In this document: piece after piece, positions 7,874-14,530 of the stretch
Layout: the number at the start of each line of letters is the position of its first letter
How positions within the stretch are numbered: position 1 is the stretch's first letter
Assembly: GCA_900547835.1 (NCBI GenBank)
Contig: URIJ01000035.1
Span: 1 to 14,530, forward strand
Source of the DNA: an uncultured Collinsella sp.
GTDB taxonomy: Bacteria > Actinomycetota > Coriobacteriia > Coriobacteriales > Coriobacteriaceae
DNA: 14,530 bases
Reading direction: 5' to 3'
Notes under the pieces: model-generated
Seen by the model: the letters and a program-made list of their open reading frames with translations, nothing else
What the model was told of the DNA's origin: nothing
The model's database searches: none
Position numbers and translations under genes: made by a program

Positions 7874-8882
7874 GCTCGTGCACCGTCCTTTCAATGAGGT
7901 GGTTCCACGCCTGCTTGAGCGATTTGGGGGCCATGGGCCTCATGCCGTCCATGGCGTGGGCCATGCAAAATGAGGCGGCGGCTTCAAGGTCGCGCACGTC
8001 AACGGTCCAGATCCATCCCGCATCGGTGTGTGTGAGCTCACCTCGCCCGCGCGTGAGGCCGTTGATCATATCGATCTGCGTCTGCGGGGCGAACGAGAAC
8101 GTAGCCGCAACGGGCGGGCGGTCGGCAAAATCGAATTCAAAGAACAGGTAGTCGCTGAGGTTGAAGTCCGCAGGGATAGCGTAGGCCTTTGAGGGGCGCC
8201 AAGCGCGAACGATACGGTCGCAGCGGAATGTCCTGATGTCGTCGGTGGCATTGTCGAGGCCGCAGAAGTACGCAACGCCCTCGCGCTCGAACATGCCGTA
8301 GACGCAGACGGTACGCTCTTTCTGCTCACCGCGTCCGTTCTGATATAAAAATCGCAGCGCGCATCGCTCGGCAAAGGCGCTCCATACCGCATCGACGGTG
8401 GGAGAGCGGCGGATCGGTGCTTCGTCCGCCGTCGTCCTGCCGGTGAGGTAGGCAATCTTGGAACGAATATCGGCAAGCGGCGCGGCAAAAGTGGATGAGC
8501 CGGCCGCTATTGTCTGGTCGATAGCGTTGAGCAGGATATCGGCGTCGTCTGCGGTGATGAGGCCGCCTGCCGCAAACGTGTGCTCGCGGTCGATTGTCCA
8601 CGAGCTTTCCTCGGTCTCCTGCGCACCGGCGGGGCGAACCTCCTTGATTAAGATGCCACGCTCGAGCAGTTTGTCACGATCGCGCCGAAACTTGCGCTTA
8701 TCCGAGTCGATGTTGCCCGAGCCATATCCCAGGTCAGAATCCAAGACGATCTGCTCGGTCGTCAGCGGTTCGGGGGAGCTGTTGAGCACAAAGAAAAGAT
8801 TGAGGATGCGCTGAGCCGTTTTATCGAAACCGGGCTCCGAATTCCCCTTTTTAATTGTCGCGGTCGCGTCGCTTGCCGTCAT
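7860..8882 (-). CDS. WYL-domain transcriptional regulator, PafB-like (first of a pair)
   Basis: A 340-residue regulator with the same three-part layout as its partner. The helix-turn-helix region is at about 21-85 (TTEQIVLDSDLGYGSGNID, then KRKFRRDRDKLLERG). The WYL domain is at about 165-232 (ERCALRFLYQNG, REGVAYFCGLD, IRTFRCDRIVRAW). The WCX-like end is at about 255-335. The canonical W-Y-L triad reads A-Y-F here, a looser match than in the second gene. The ATG at 8880-8882 has GAGGA five bases upstream. It ends inside the next gene, giving a two-gene operon, and diverges from the M28-like gene across 198 bases. The PafB name is by layout and order only; the target genes are unknown. Confidence 0.86.
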   Translation of the reverse strand: MTASDATATIKKGNSEPGFDKTAQRILNLFFVLNSSPEPLTTEQIVLDSDLGYGSGNIDSDKRKFRRDRDKLLERGILIKEVRPAGAQETEESSWTIDREHTFAAGGLITADDADILLNAIDQTIAAGSSTFAAPLADIRSKIAYLTGRTTADEAPIRRSPTVDAVWSAFAERCALRFLYQNGRGEQKERTVCVYGMFEREGVAYFCGLDNATDDIRTFRCDRIVRAWRPSKAYAIPADFNLSDYLFFEFDFADRPPVAATFSFAPQTQIDMINGLTRGRGELTHTDAGWIWTVDVRDLEAAASFCMAHAMDGMRPMAPKSLKQAWNHLIERTVHEHARA

Positions 8883-9080
8883 AGAGTCCTCGCATGAGAA
8901 GGTGGTTTGCTGCCATGATTTTAGTCCGATATGGAGATTAGGCTATATCCTTGTCCGCTCGGGGCGTTAAGATGGCCCGAATTCGGTCGTTTGCGCTCGC
9001 TCGGGGTATACTTTCGACTATATACGGTTCTAATGTGCATGCATTGGGCCTATTTGTCGGATTATGGATGTGGAGCGCAC
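8883..9080. promoter_or_regulatory. Divergent promoter region between the WYL pair and the M28-like operon
   Basis: This 198-base gap must hold both promoters. TATACT at 9007-9012 is the best -10 for the plus-strand operon, although the -35 region is poor (TTCGGT at 8982-8987, 19-base spacing). For the minus strand, TAAAAT (complement of 8922-8927) is a weak -10 candidate. A perfect palindrome CCGAATTCGG (8977-8986) sits midway between two copies of CGCTCGGGG (8956-8964 and 8998-9006), with 12- and 11-base gaps. The second copy directly abuts the -10 box. This could be an operator for an activator or repressor, perhaps the adjacent WYL proteins. No hairpin terminator or RNA gene was seen. Confidence 0.4.
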
Positions 9081-12000
9081 ATGGCGAACACCCAGAACTA
9101 TATTAACCACCTGCTGCAGAACACCGGCATTACGCCGGCATGCAGCGAAGAAGAGCGCTTGGCTGCCGAGGATATCGCTCAGATCTTCCGCAACCACGGC
9201 TTTGATCCCGAAGTTCAGGAGTTCAATGCCCCGGCGCCCAGCAGGTTGGCATTTGCCGTTACCGGTATTCTTGCGTTTGCCGGCGCCCTGCTGATGGGCA
9301 TCGGCGGCGGCATCGGCTTGGTCGGCACCTTGCTGGCCATTGTCGGCGCCGTTCTTTACGTGCTCGAGCGCACGGGCCACCCCGTGGTTTCGCGCCTGGG
9401 CAAGACGGGCGTGAGCCAAAATGTCATCGCCTACCACAAGGCCTCGGGCCCGCTCGCGTCTCCGCGCAACCGCCCGGTGGTCGTTGTCGCACACTACGAC
9501 TCTCCCCGTGCTGAGCTGCTCGCCCGCGAGCCCTATGCTTCGTATCGTGCGCTCATCGCCAAGCTGTTGCCCGTTGCCACGGTTGCCCCTGCTGCCGTTG
9601 CCATCTTGCGTATCCTGCCGCTCCCCGGCGCGCTCAAGGTTCTGCTGTGGATTGTCGCGATCCTCGCTTCCCTCGTTGCACTTGCCAACGCGGCAAACAT
9701 CATCTCTAACCGCCACGTTCTTCCCTATACGTCCGGCGCGGTGTGCAACAAGTCTTCTGTCGCCGCTATGCTCGGCGTTATGGACAACGTTGCTCCCTTC
9801 CAGGGCGAGAACGAGTTTCCCGACGATGTTCCGTTCGATACCTATTTTGGGGAGCAGAAACGTCGTGCCGAGGAAATGGCGCGCGCGGCGGCGGAGTATG
9901 CCGCGGCCCAGCAGCAAAACGACTACGGCAACACCATCGAGTACGAAGAGCCTACCTACGCCGAGGACGAGTTCGGTCAGCCGATTGCTCCCGACGCTCA
10001 AACCGAGCCCGAACAGGGCGAGGCTTTTGACGAGCAGATTGAGGGCTTTGAGGGTGCGTCTGCCGACGAGACGCTGATTGGCGCCATCGTGCCCGAGGAT
10101 CAGAATCAGGCTGTCCAGGCCGAAGAGTTCAATGACGAGGTTCCCGCTGCTGAGCCGGCGGAGGAGCCTGCCGCGGCCGAGCCCGAGCCCAAGCTCTATC
10201 GCAACGCCGCCGGCAACATTCGCTTTGGTTCGGATGCCATCCGTGCACTCGGAATGCTTCCCGAGTCCTGCACGCTCGATTACGAGGAGGGCGAGGAGCC
10301 GACGTTTGAGCCCGAGCCTGCGCCCGTTGTCACTGCGGATGATGAGTCTGCCGCGGTTACCGCTGCCGTTGCCGAGCCCGAGGCGGTGTCCGCGATCGAT
10401 CCCGCGGCAGGACTGGACATTTTGGCCCCCGCCGCGCCGGCGCAAGACGTTGCGGACGAGTCTGACGACGATTACGTTGAACAGCCGAGGCGCGTGTCTT
10501 ACGAGAGCGATACTGATTTCTCGGCCGAGATTCCCGCGGCAACGCCCCATGCCGATATTGCATCCGCGTTCTCTTCGATTGGCGCCAGCGCTTCCAGCTT
10601 CTTTAAGGGTGCGCTTGCAAAGGGCAGGAAATTTGTCGACGATTTCGAGGAGAAGCGCGCTGCCGCACGCGAGGCTGCCGAGCAGGAGGCTATCGCTCAG
10701 CAGCAGGCAGCCGAGGCGGCACGTGAGCGCGCGGCGCAAGAGTTCGAGCAGAACGAGGCTGTGCAGTCCGTGCCCGTCGACGCTGCCGAAGCTACGACGT
10801 CCTTTGAGGCTCAGCAGCACGTCGATAGCACCATGTCGTTTGATGCCGCGCAGTTCGATTCCACGATAACGTTTGAAAAGCAAGGCACCGCGATTGCCGA
10901 GCCCCTTCCTGTTTCCGATGAGCAGGGCGACGCGGCAGACGATGACGAGCCTATTGATGCTGCCGAAATCCAAGATGTCGCCGAGGACGAGCCCGTCGAG
11001 GCCAACTGTGACGAAGAGCAATACGCGGCAGCCGATCAAGGTGATTCGACCGAGGTCGAGCAGGAGGAAGTGCCTGCGGTTTCCGAGGCTCCCGAGACAG
11101 ATGAGTCGAGGCCTTACTCCACGCAGATTTTCACCATGCCGGCCCCGAGTGGTTCCGGTGCCACGGTTGCCGATGTTGCTCCCACTCAGGACGAAACGGT
11201 CGATTCCCTTATGGCCCAGATTTCCTCCCAGGCATCGCCGCGTCCGCAGATGAATGTTCCCGATCCGGCGTCGGCACCGTCGCCTGCACCTTCCTCGTCT
11301 CCGCTGGCTTCGGTCCCCGATCCGTCGCTGCCGTCGATGAAGCAGGCAAACGTTGCGTCTCGCACGTCGCTGTTCGACCTTCCCGATCCCTCTGCCCAGG
11401 TCAACGACCCCTTTGCTACTGCCCAGGGTCCCGAACCCACATCGGCACCCGTTGCGCCTCCTATGCCCGTTGCGTCGGGCGCGCAGCCGATCGAGACCAT
11501 TTCGGCTCCCGCCCCGGCGGCGCCCAAGTCTCGCAAGCGCGGCCTGGGCGGCCTGTTCGGTCGTAAAAAGAAAAACGAACAGGACAGCATGAGTGATTGG
11601 CTGGGCGTCGAAGACGATTACGATGCCAAGAAGTCCGGTCGCGGCATCGGTTCGTGGGATAATTTCGAGGACGATAACGATGGCTGGAAGGGCGGCGCTG
11701 CGTCTTCCGACGGCGCTTCTTCCGAAGATATGCTCTCGGCTGTCGCTTCTATGGGCGACGATGAGCTGCTCGGTCACGATATCTGGTTTGTGGCAACGGG
11801 CGCCTCGGATTGTGATGGCGCCGGCATGAAGGCCTTCTTGGCTTCGCATCGCGATAAGCTCCGCGGCGTATTCTTTATCAATCTTGAATCCGTCGGCGCC
11901 GGTAGGCTTTCGGTGGTGACGGTTGAGGGCGAACAGCAGCTGCTCAAGGGCGATCGCCGCATCATGAACCTGGTCAGCAAGGTGTGCAAGTCGTTCCATG

Positions 12001-12206
12001 TCGATTGTGGCGCGCTCGAGATGCCCTATGCCAAGACCGATGCCTACGCCGCGCTCGAGGCGAGCCGCCGAGCCCTCACCATCGCCGGCGTGGACGGCAC
12101 GCGTCTGGCTTGCGCTCGTACCGAGGACGACCTGCCCCACAATGTCAACCCGACGAACATTGCCACGGTATCCGAGGTCGTGACCGAGGTTATCCGCCGT
12201 TCGTAG
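9081..12206 (+). CDS. Membrane protein with split, degenerate M28 peptidase-like domain and very long acidic insert
   Basis: A 1041-residue protein. The ATG at 9081 is chosen for GGAG at 9072-9075; in-frame ATGs at 9033 and 9039 lack a ribosome site. Hydrophobic helices lie at about 55-72, 76-95, 163-180 and 184-207. VVVVAHYDSPRAEL (133-146) matches the first M28 zinc region (His138, Asp140), and SGAVCNKSSVAAML (218-231) matches the second. After a linker of about 660 residues the fold resumes with DIWFVATGASDCDGAG (900-915), FINLESVG (932-939) and DLPHNV with His1020. Compared with M28 enzymes, the bridging Asp is Cys222, the general-base Glu is Ser909, the next Glu is Asp910, and the later Asp is Glu936. 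It is therefore probably inactive or chemically altered. Basic residues flanking the helices suggest that the domain faces the cytoplasm. It is followed 21 bases later by a small membrane gene. Its function is unknown. Confidence 0.83.
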   Translation: MANTQNYINHLLQNTGITPACSEEERLAAEDIAQIFRNHGFDPEVQEFNAPAPSRLAFAVTGILAFAGALLMGIGGGIGLVGTLLAIVGAVLYVLERTGHPVVSRLGKTGVSQNVIAYHKASGPLASPRNRPVVVVAHYDSPRAELLAREPYASYRALIAKLLPVATVAPAAVAILRILPLPGALKVLLWIVAILASLVALANAANIISNRHVLPYTSGAVCNKSSVAAMLGVMDNVAPFQGENEFPDDVPFDTYFGEQKRRAEEMARAAAEYAAAQQQNDYGNTIEYEEPTYAEDEFGQPIAPDAQTEPEQGEAFDEQIEGFEGASADETLIGAIVPEDQNQAVQAEEFNDEVPAAEPAEEPAAAEPEPKLYRNAAGNIRFGSDAIRALGMLPESCTLDYEEGEEPTFEPEPAPVVTADDESAAVTAAVAEPEAVSAIDPAAGLDILAPAAPAQDVADESDDDYVEQPRRVSYESDTDFSAEIPAATPHADIASAFSSIGASASSFFKGALAKGRKFVDDFEEKRAAAREAAEQEAIAQQQAAEAARERAAQEFEQNEAVQSVPVDAAEATTSFEAQQHVDSTMSFDAAQFDSTITFEKQGTAIAEPLPVSDEQGDAADDDEPIDAAEIQDVAEDEPVEANCDEEQYAAADQGDSTEVEQEEVPAVSEAPETDESRPYSTQIFTMPAPSGSGATVADVAPTQDETVDSLMAQISSQASPRPQMNVPDPASAPSPAPSSSPLASVPDPSLPSMKQANVASRTSLFDLPDPSAQVNDPFATAQGPEPTSAPVAPPMPVASGAQPIETISAPAPAAPKSRKRGLGGLFGRKKKNEQDSMSDWLGVEDDYDAKKSGRGIGSWDNFEDDNDGWKGGAASSDGASSEDMLSAVASMGDDELLGHDIWFVATGASDCDGAGMKAFLASHRDKLRGVFFINLESVGAGRLSVVTVEGEQQLLKGDRRIMNLVSKVCKSFHVDCGALEMPYAKTDAYAALEASRRALTIAGVDGTRLACARTEDDLPHNVNPTNIATVSEVVTEVIRRS
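9792..11774 (+). other. Acidic Ala/Glu/Pro-rich low-complexity insert within the M28-like protein
   Basis: Residues about 238-898 consist mostly of Ala, Glu, Asp, Pro and Ser with few hydrophobic residues, so they are probably disordered. Islands stand out: a non-repetitive stretch KLYRNAAGNIRFGSDAIRA (371-389) running on to a Cys at 397; a likely amphipathic or coiled helix at 505-560, rich in Ala, Glu, Arg and Gln; three T-x-[ST]-F-[DE] motifs (572-599); a Pro/Ser-rich part (about 700-810); and a strongly basic patch, KSRKRGLGGLFGRKKK (816-831), which could touch the membrane or nucleic acid. The reading frame continues unbroken through it, so it is not assembly damage. Confidence 0.8.
10794..10877 (+). 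repeat. Three near-tandem T-x-[ST]-F-[DE] motifs (protein-level repeat)
   Basis: Residues 572-576 (TTSFE), 584-588 (TMSFD) and 595-599 (TITFE) of the M28-like protein repeat with spacings of 12 and 11 residues, each in an acidic or polar setting. Two further T-x-x-F motifs occur later, TQIF at 681-684 and TSLF at 762-765. The DNA copies are not identical, so the repeat is kept at protein level. The pattern is reminiscent of phosphothreonine docking peptides read by FHA domains (which favour particular residues at +3), but that reading is inference. Confidence 0.55.
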
Positions 12207-12227
12207 ACGGAGCTCTAAGGAGTCAAC

Positions 12228-12446
12228 GTGTTTTCGTATATTAAGCGCCATTGGCCTGTCTACGTGATTTTGACCTTGATTGCCATTGCGTTAGGGTTTG
12301 GAGCTGCCTACATCGTGGGCGCGAAGGGCTCGACCCCCGCCTCCGCAATCAGCGAAGAGGTGGAGCAAGAACAGAGCACGGGTGCCGATGGGATTCCTGA
12401 GTCCGAGCAAGCAATCGTTGATGGTGGATCTTCGTCTGCAGAGTAG
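12228..12446 (+). CDS. Small single-pass membrane protein with acidic tail
   Basis: A 72-residue protein. The GTG start at 12228 has a strong AAGGAG (12217-12222) five bases upstream. It begins MFSYIKRHWP, a short basic stretch, then one hydrophobic helix at about 10-31 (VYVILTLIAIALGFGAAYIV). A polar, acidic tail of about 40 residues follows, with Glu/Gln/Ser-rich runs. The positive-inside rule puts the tail outside the cytoplasm. It lies 21 bases after the M28-like gene and just before a strong terminator, so the two form an operon. No known family was recognised. It may be a partner or an accessory subunit of the large membrane protein, judging by position alone. Confidence 0.78.
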   Translation: MFSYIKRHWPVYVILTLIAIALGFGAAYIVGAKGSTPASAISEEVEQEQSTGADGIPESEQAIVDGGSSSAE

Positions 12447-12467
12447 ATGCGGCGATTTACATGATTG

Positions 12468-12505
12468 AAAGCGGGCGAGCCGGGGGACTGGCTCGCCCGC
12501 TTTTT
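12468..12505 (+). terminator. Strong intrinsic terminator between converging operons
   Basis: A perfect 14-bp stem, AAAGCGGGCGAGCC (12468-12481) with GGCTCGCCCGCTTT (12490-12503), has an 8-base loop and ends in TTTTT. It follows the small membrane protein by 21 bases. The minus-strand surface protein ends 8 bases beyond it. On that strand the stem is followed by TTTCAAT, so it may serve both directions, though better on the plus strand. Confidence 0.93.
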
Positions 12506-12512
12506 CATCGCG

Positions 12513-14530
12513 CTAGCGCTTCTTTGGGATTGACCTAAGGCGAGCGAACCATAGGGCTGCGGCACCCGAGGTCAGGAGCGCGGTGATGCAAGCGGCGATG
12601 GGAGCTGATCCTGTTGCCGGTAGGTCCTGCGGTAGGGTACAGCGTTGAATGACACGGTCCTCGTCATGTGACTCAAGTTTATCGCCGCCACCGTTGCGGC
12701 AAAGATCGACGCGTGCGCTGTTGGTGAGTGCGGTTTGGGGCGTATAAGCCGACGTTGCCTGCATGTGTACGACTGCGCCCCGAGCGTCTGTGCCAAGGAT
12801 TGCTTTGGCATCGTCAAGGTCGTCGTGCTCATCTTTGAGATCATCACGGGTCCAAGAATCCGTATCGCTTCGAGTCGTAAAGTCGGCGGCTACCGCACCG
12901 TATTCAATGCGAATGCCCGTCACGACGGTATTGGATGCAAGGTCGAGTTCTTTCGCCTCGAGTGTGGTGGATTCCGTGGTCGAGACATCCGCCTTCCAGA
13001 GGTGCCAGCCGTCGTAATCGACGAGGCGGCAATCCTCACCCAGACTCTCTTTTACTTCGTCGGACTCAAGCCAAGGATTTTCGTGCCCATCGTCAAGCGT
13101 CGCGTTTGCCGGCTCATCGACGTCTGTCGAGTCCAACGGCGTCGTGCGATACCACACGTTGCACAGACCGTTGAGGTCGCCGATGGCGACGGGGGTTTCG
13201 ATTGAGACGAATCTCGCCGTGCCGTCTTTGGCGCACTCAAGATCATCGGTAATCGTAAACTCATCAACCCAAGTAGCGGAATCGTTTCGAGCATCGATGG
13301 TATAGGAGAAAAGCCCATCCGTATTGGTTTGCATCGCGGCGCGGTTTTTTCCATCGCCGTTAGCCAACAGACCCTTCCCGATAGGTTGGACAAGTTCCTG
13401 ACGCTTGTCGACCTGTCCTTTGATCTCGATGGGCGCATCCTTCATCGCGACGGACTGGACTTCTCCCGTATCCTTTATTTCAAACGTTATCTCCTCGGCA
13501 AGGTCATAGGTCCGCGGAGACATCGTTTCGCGCAACGAGTAGGTGCCGGGTGCAAGATGTTCGATGCGGTGCGGCTTGTCGGATGAGGTCCAGGAGTCTA
13601 TTTCGGTTTTATCGGGACCATATAAGGTGAGCCGTGCGCCTTCTACTTCCTGCTCACCGCTTGCATCGACCTTGGAGATATCAACCTTGGTGTAATCGTC
13701 GGATACGTTAAGCCGTGCTTCTACAACGGGTGTTTTCTGGTCGGCATAAGTAAGGTCGACAATATGGGTTGTCCGATCGAGCAAGAAGCCTGCCGGCGCT
13801 TGAGTCTCGACAACCTCGTAGCGTGCGGTGCCAGATCCCAGCGGGAGGTTGTCCGCGCGTGCTTCTCCAGTTTCATCCGTCGTGACGGTAGCGACAGTCT
13901 CACCGTCGAGCGCGGCAATGCTACCGTCGGGGCGCACGATATCACCCGAGGCACGGATCTCAAAGACGGCGCCCGCGAGGCTGCTGCCGTCTACGGCATC
14001 GGTTTTAACGATCCTGATGTTTCCGGTCGCGGCGTGGTCATAATACGAGGCGATTGCAACGGGCGTTAGGTTCATGTCGGCGGGTATGTTTACCTCGATC
14101 TCTTCGCCGACAAGATAGGGCTCTTTGGCCGAGGTTTCGCGTACATAATAGGTGCCCGGCACGAGCGATTCGGGCAGTGTGACGGTCCCGGTCGCGTCAG
14201 TCGTAAAGGTGTCCATTACGTTATGTGCTGGATACCAGCAAGTTTGTGAGACAGGTTTGTGATTGCTGTCGAGGAGTTGGAAGGTGAATCCGGCTAGTGG
14301 AACAGAAGCGCCTGTTTGGGCATCGCGTTTTACAATTTGGAGATGCGTCGACAGAGCGTGGTTGTCCACGATATATTGAAGCTCGGCGCCGTCGGAAATC
14401 TGATTGGCCCCGACGGTCCATTCCCCTGCACGTTTAAAACCCTCGGGGACGGTTTCCGGAACCTCGCGAACCGTGTAGCCGGCACGGTCGTATGGGACGG
14501 CTCCGTGGACACCGGCGGGTCGCTTGCCTG
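12513..14530 (-). CDS. Sortase-anchored surface protein with Cna-B/SpaA-like domains (5' part missing)
   Basis: The C-terminal 671 residues of a cell-wall adhesin or pilin-like protein. The frame stays open to base 14530, so a GTG at 14369 is not its start. In window numbering, three Cna-B-type beta domains begin near 60, 168 and 278, with strand-start lysines in QIVKRD, RIVKTD and ISKVD and later glutamates in YYVRETS, YEVVETQAP and YSLRETM, the usual places for isopeptide-bond partners. A fourth fragment lies at the N-terminal edge (GYTVREVPETVPEGF). Then comes a different module (about 372-630) with SYTIDARNDSATWVDEFTI, resembling DUF11-type repeats. It ends in the LPATG sortase signal (bases 12623-12609), a hydrophobic helix and RLRSIPKKR. 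It is therefore exported and covalently wall-anchored. The promoter is outside the window, and the ligand cannot be told. Confidence 0.92.
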   Translation of the reverse strand, partial: GKRPAGVHGAVPYDRAGYTVREVPETVPEGFKRAGEWTVGANQISDGAELQYIVDNHALSTHLQIVKRDAQTGASVPLAGFTFQLLDSNHKPVSQTCWYPAHNVMDTFTTDATGTVTLPESLVPGTYYVRETSAKEPYLVGEEIEVNIPADMNLTPVAIASYYDHAATGNIRIVKTDAVDGSSLAGAVFEIRASGDIVRPDGSIAALDGETVATVTTDETGEARADNLPLGSGTARYEVVETQAPAGFLLDRTTHIVDLTYADQKTPVVEARLNVSDDYTKVDISKVDASGEQEVEGARLTLYGPDKTEIDSWTSSDKPHRIEHLAPGTYSLRETMSPRTYDLAEEITFEIKDTGEVQSVAMKDAPIEIKGQVDKRQELVQPIGKGLLANGDGKNRAAMQTNTDGLFSYTIDARNDSATWVDEFTITDDLECAKDGTARFVSIETPVAIGDLNGLCNVWYRTTPLDSTDVDEPANATLDDGHENPWLESDEVKESLGEDCRLVDYDGWHLWKADVSTTESTTLEAKELDLASNTVVTGIRIEYGAVAADFTTRSDTDSWTRDDLKDEHDDLDDAKAILGTDARGAVVHMQATSAYTPQTALTNSARVDLCRNGGGDKLESHDEDRVIQRCTLPQDLPATGSAPIAACITALLTSGAAALWFARLRSIPKKR

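Noticed and set aside
8922..8955. Short inverted repeat GATAT...ATATC in the divergent gap
   Set aside because: The arms are only five A/T-rich bases and are easily explained by chance.
8931..9080. A 50-residue N-terminal extension of the M28-like protein
   Set aside because: The extension covers the divergent promoter region and has no ribosome site at 8931 or 9033; ATG 9081 has GGAG at the right distance.
9030..12251. A 1073-codon open frame on the minus strand opposite the M28-like gene
   Set aside because: It mirrors the real gene in G+C-rich DNA where the complements of stop codons are rare in that phase. Its product is Arg/Gly/Leu-rich with no motif, and the plus strand shows M28 motifs, helices and a ribosome site.
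12513..14369. Surface protein starting at the GTG at 14369
   Set aside because: The same frame continues open to the window edge and encodes a further Cna-B-like strand with VREVPETVPEG, so the GTG is an internal valine.
1..14530. CRISPR array, insertion sequence, tRNA or rRNA
   Set aside because: I found no regularly spaced DNA repeat, no transposase-like protein, no tRNA-like cloverleaf and no rRNA-like stretch when reading both strands by eye.

Overview
The window looks like a chromosomal stretch from a Coriobacteriia-type actinobacterium, closest in feel to Collinsella or its relatives. This is an inference from gene content: a parAB operon, paired WYL-domain regulators, a DinG helicase carrying an exonuclease domain, a large LPXTG/Cna-B-type surface protein, and a mostly G+C-rich coding style. 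No search could be run. No rRNA, tRNA, CRISPR array, insertion sequence or phage gene was seen. Genes are densely packed with several short overlaps.

Left part (1-1970): the 3' end of parA, then parB, then a small membrane protein, each overlapping the next by 8-11 bases. The run is closed by a hairpin terminator. A near-consensus parS site lies just beyond it, inside the 3' untranslated region of the oppositely oriented rlmN. ParA, ParB and parS together form the chromosome segregation and origin-organising system. This part is visibly more A/T-rich than the rest.

Middle part (1968-8882): rlmN (minus strand) is divergent from ddl (plus strand). ddl overlaps the start of a 964-residue DinG-family helicase by 7 bases. 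That helicase ends tail-to-tail, overlapping by 4 bases, against two overlapping minus-strand WYL regulators arranged like PafB/PafC of other Actinobacteria.

Right part (8883-14530): a 198-base divergent promoter region separates the WYL pair from a 1041-residue membrane protein. This protein is an M28-peptidase-like fold split by an acidic, low-complexity insert of about 660 residues. Several catalytic positions are changed, so it is probably a pseudo-enzyme or has altered chemistry. A small single-pass membrane protein follows with its own strong ribosome site. A perfect 14-bp hairpin terminator ends this operon. On the minus strand, running off the right edge, is the C-terminal 671 residues of a sortase-anchored surface protein with Cna-B/SpaA-like domains, a DUF11-like module and an LPATG signal.

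The strongest candidates for something undescribed are the split M28-like membrane protein with its repeated T-x-x-F motifs and small membrane partner, and the DinG protein that appears to keep both the exonuclease domain and the four Fe-S cysteines.
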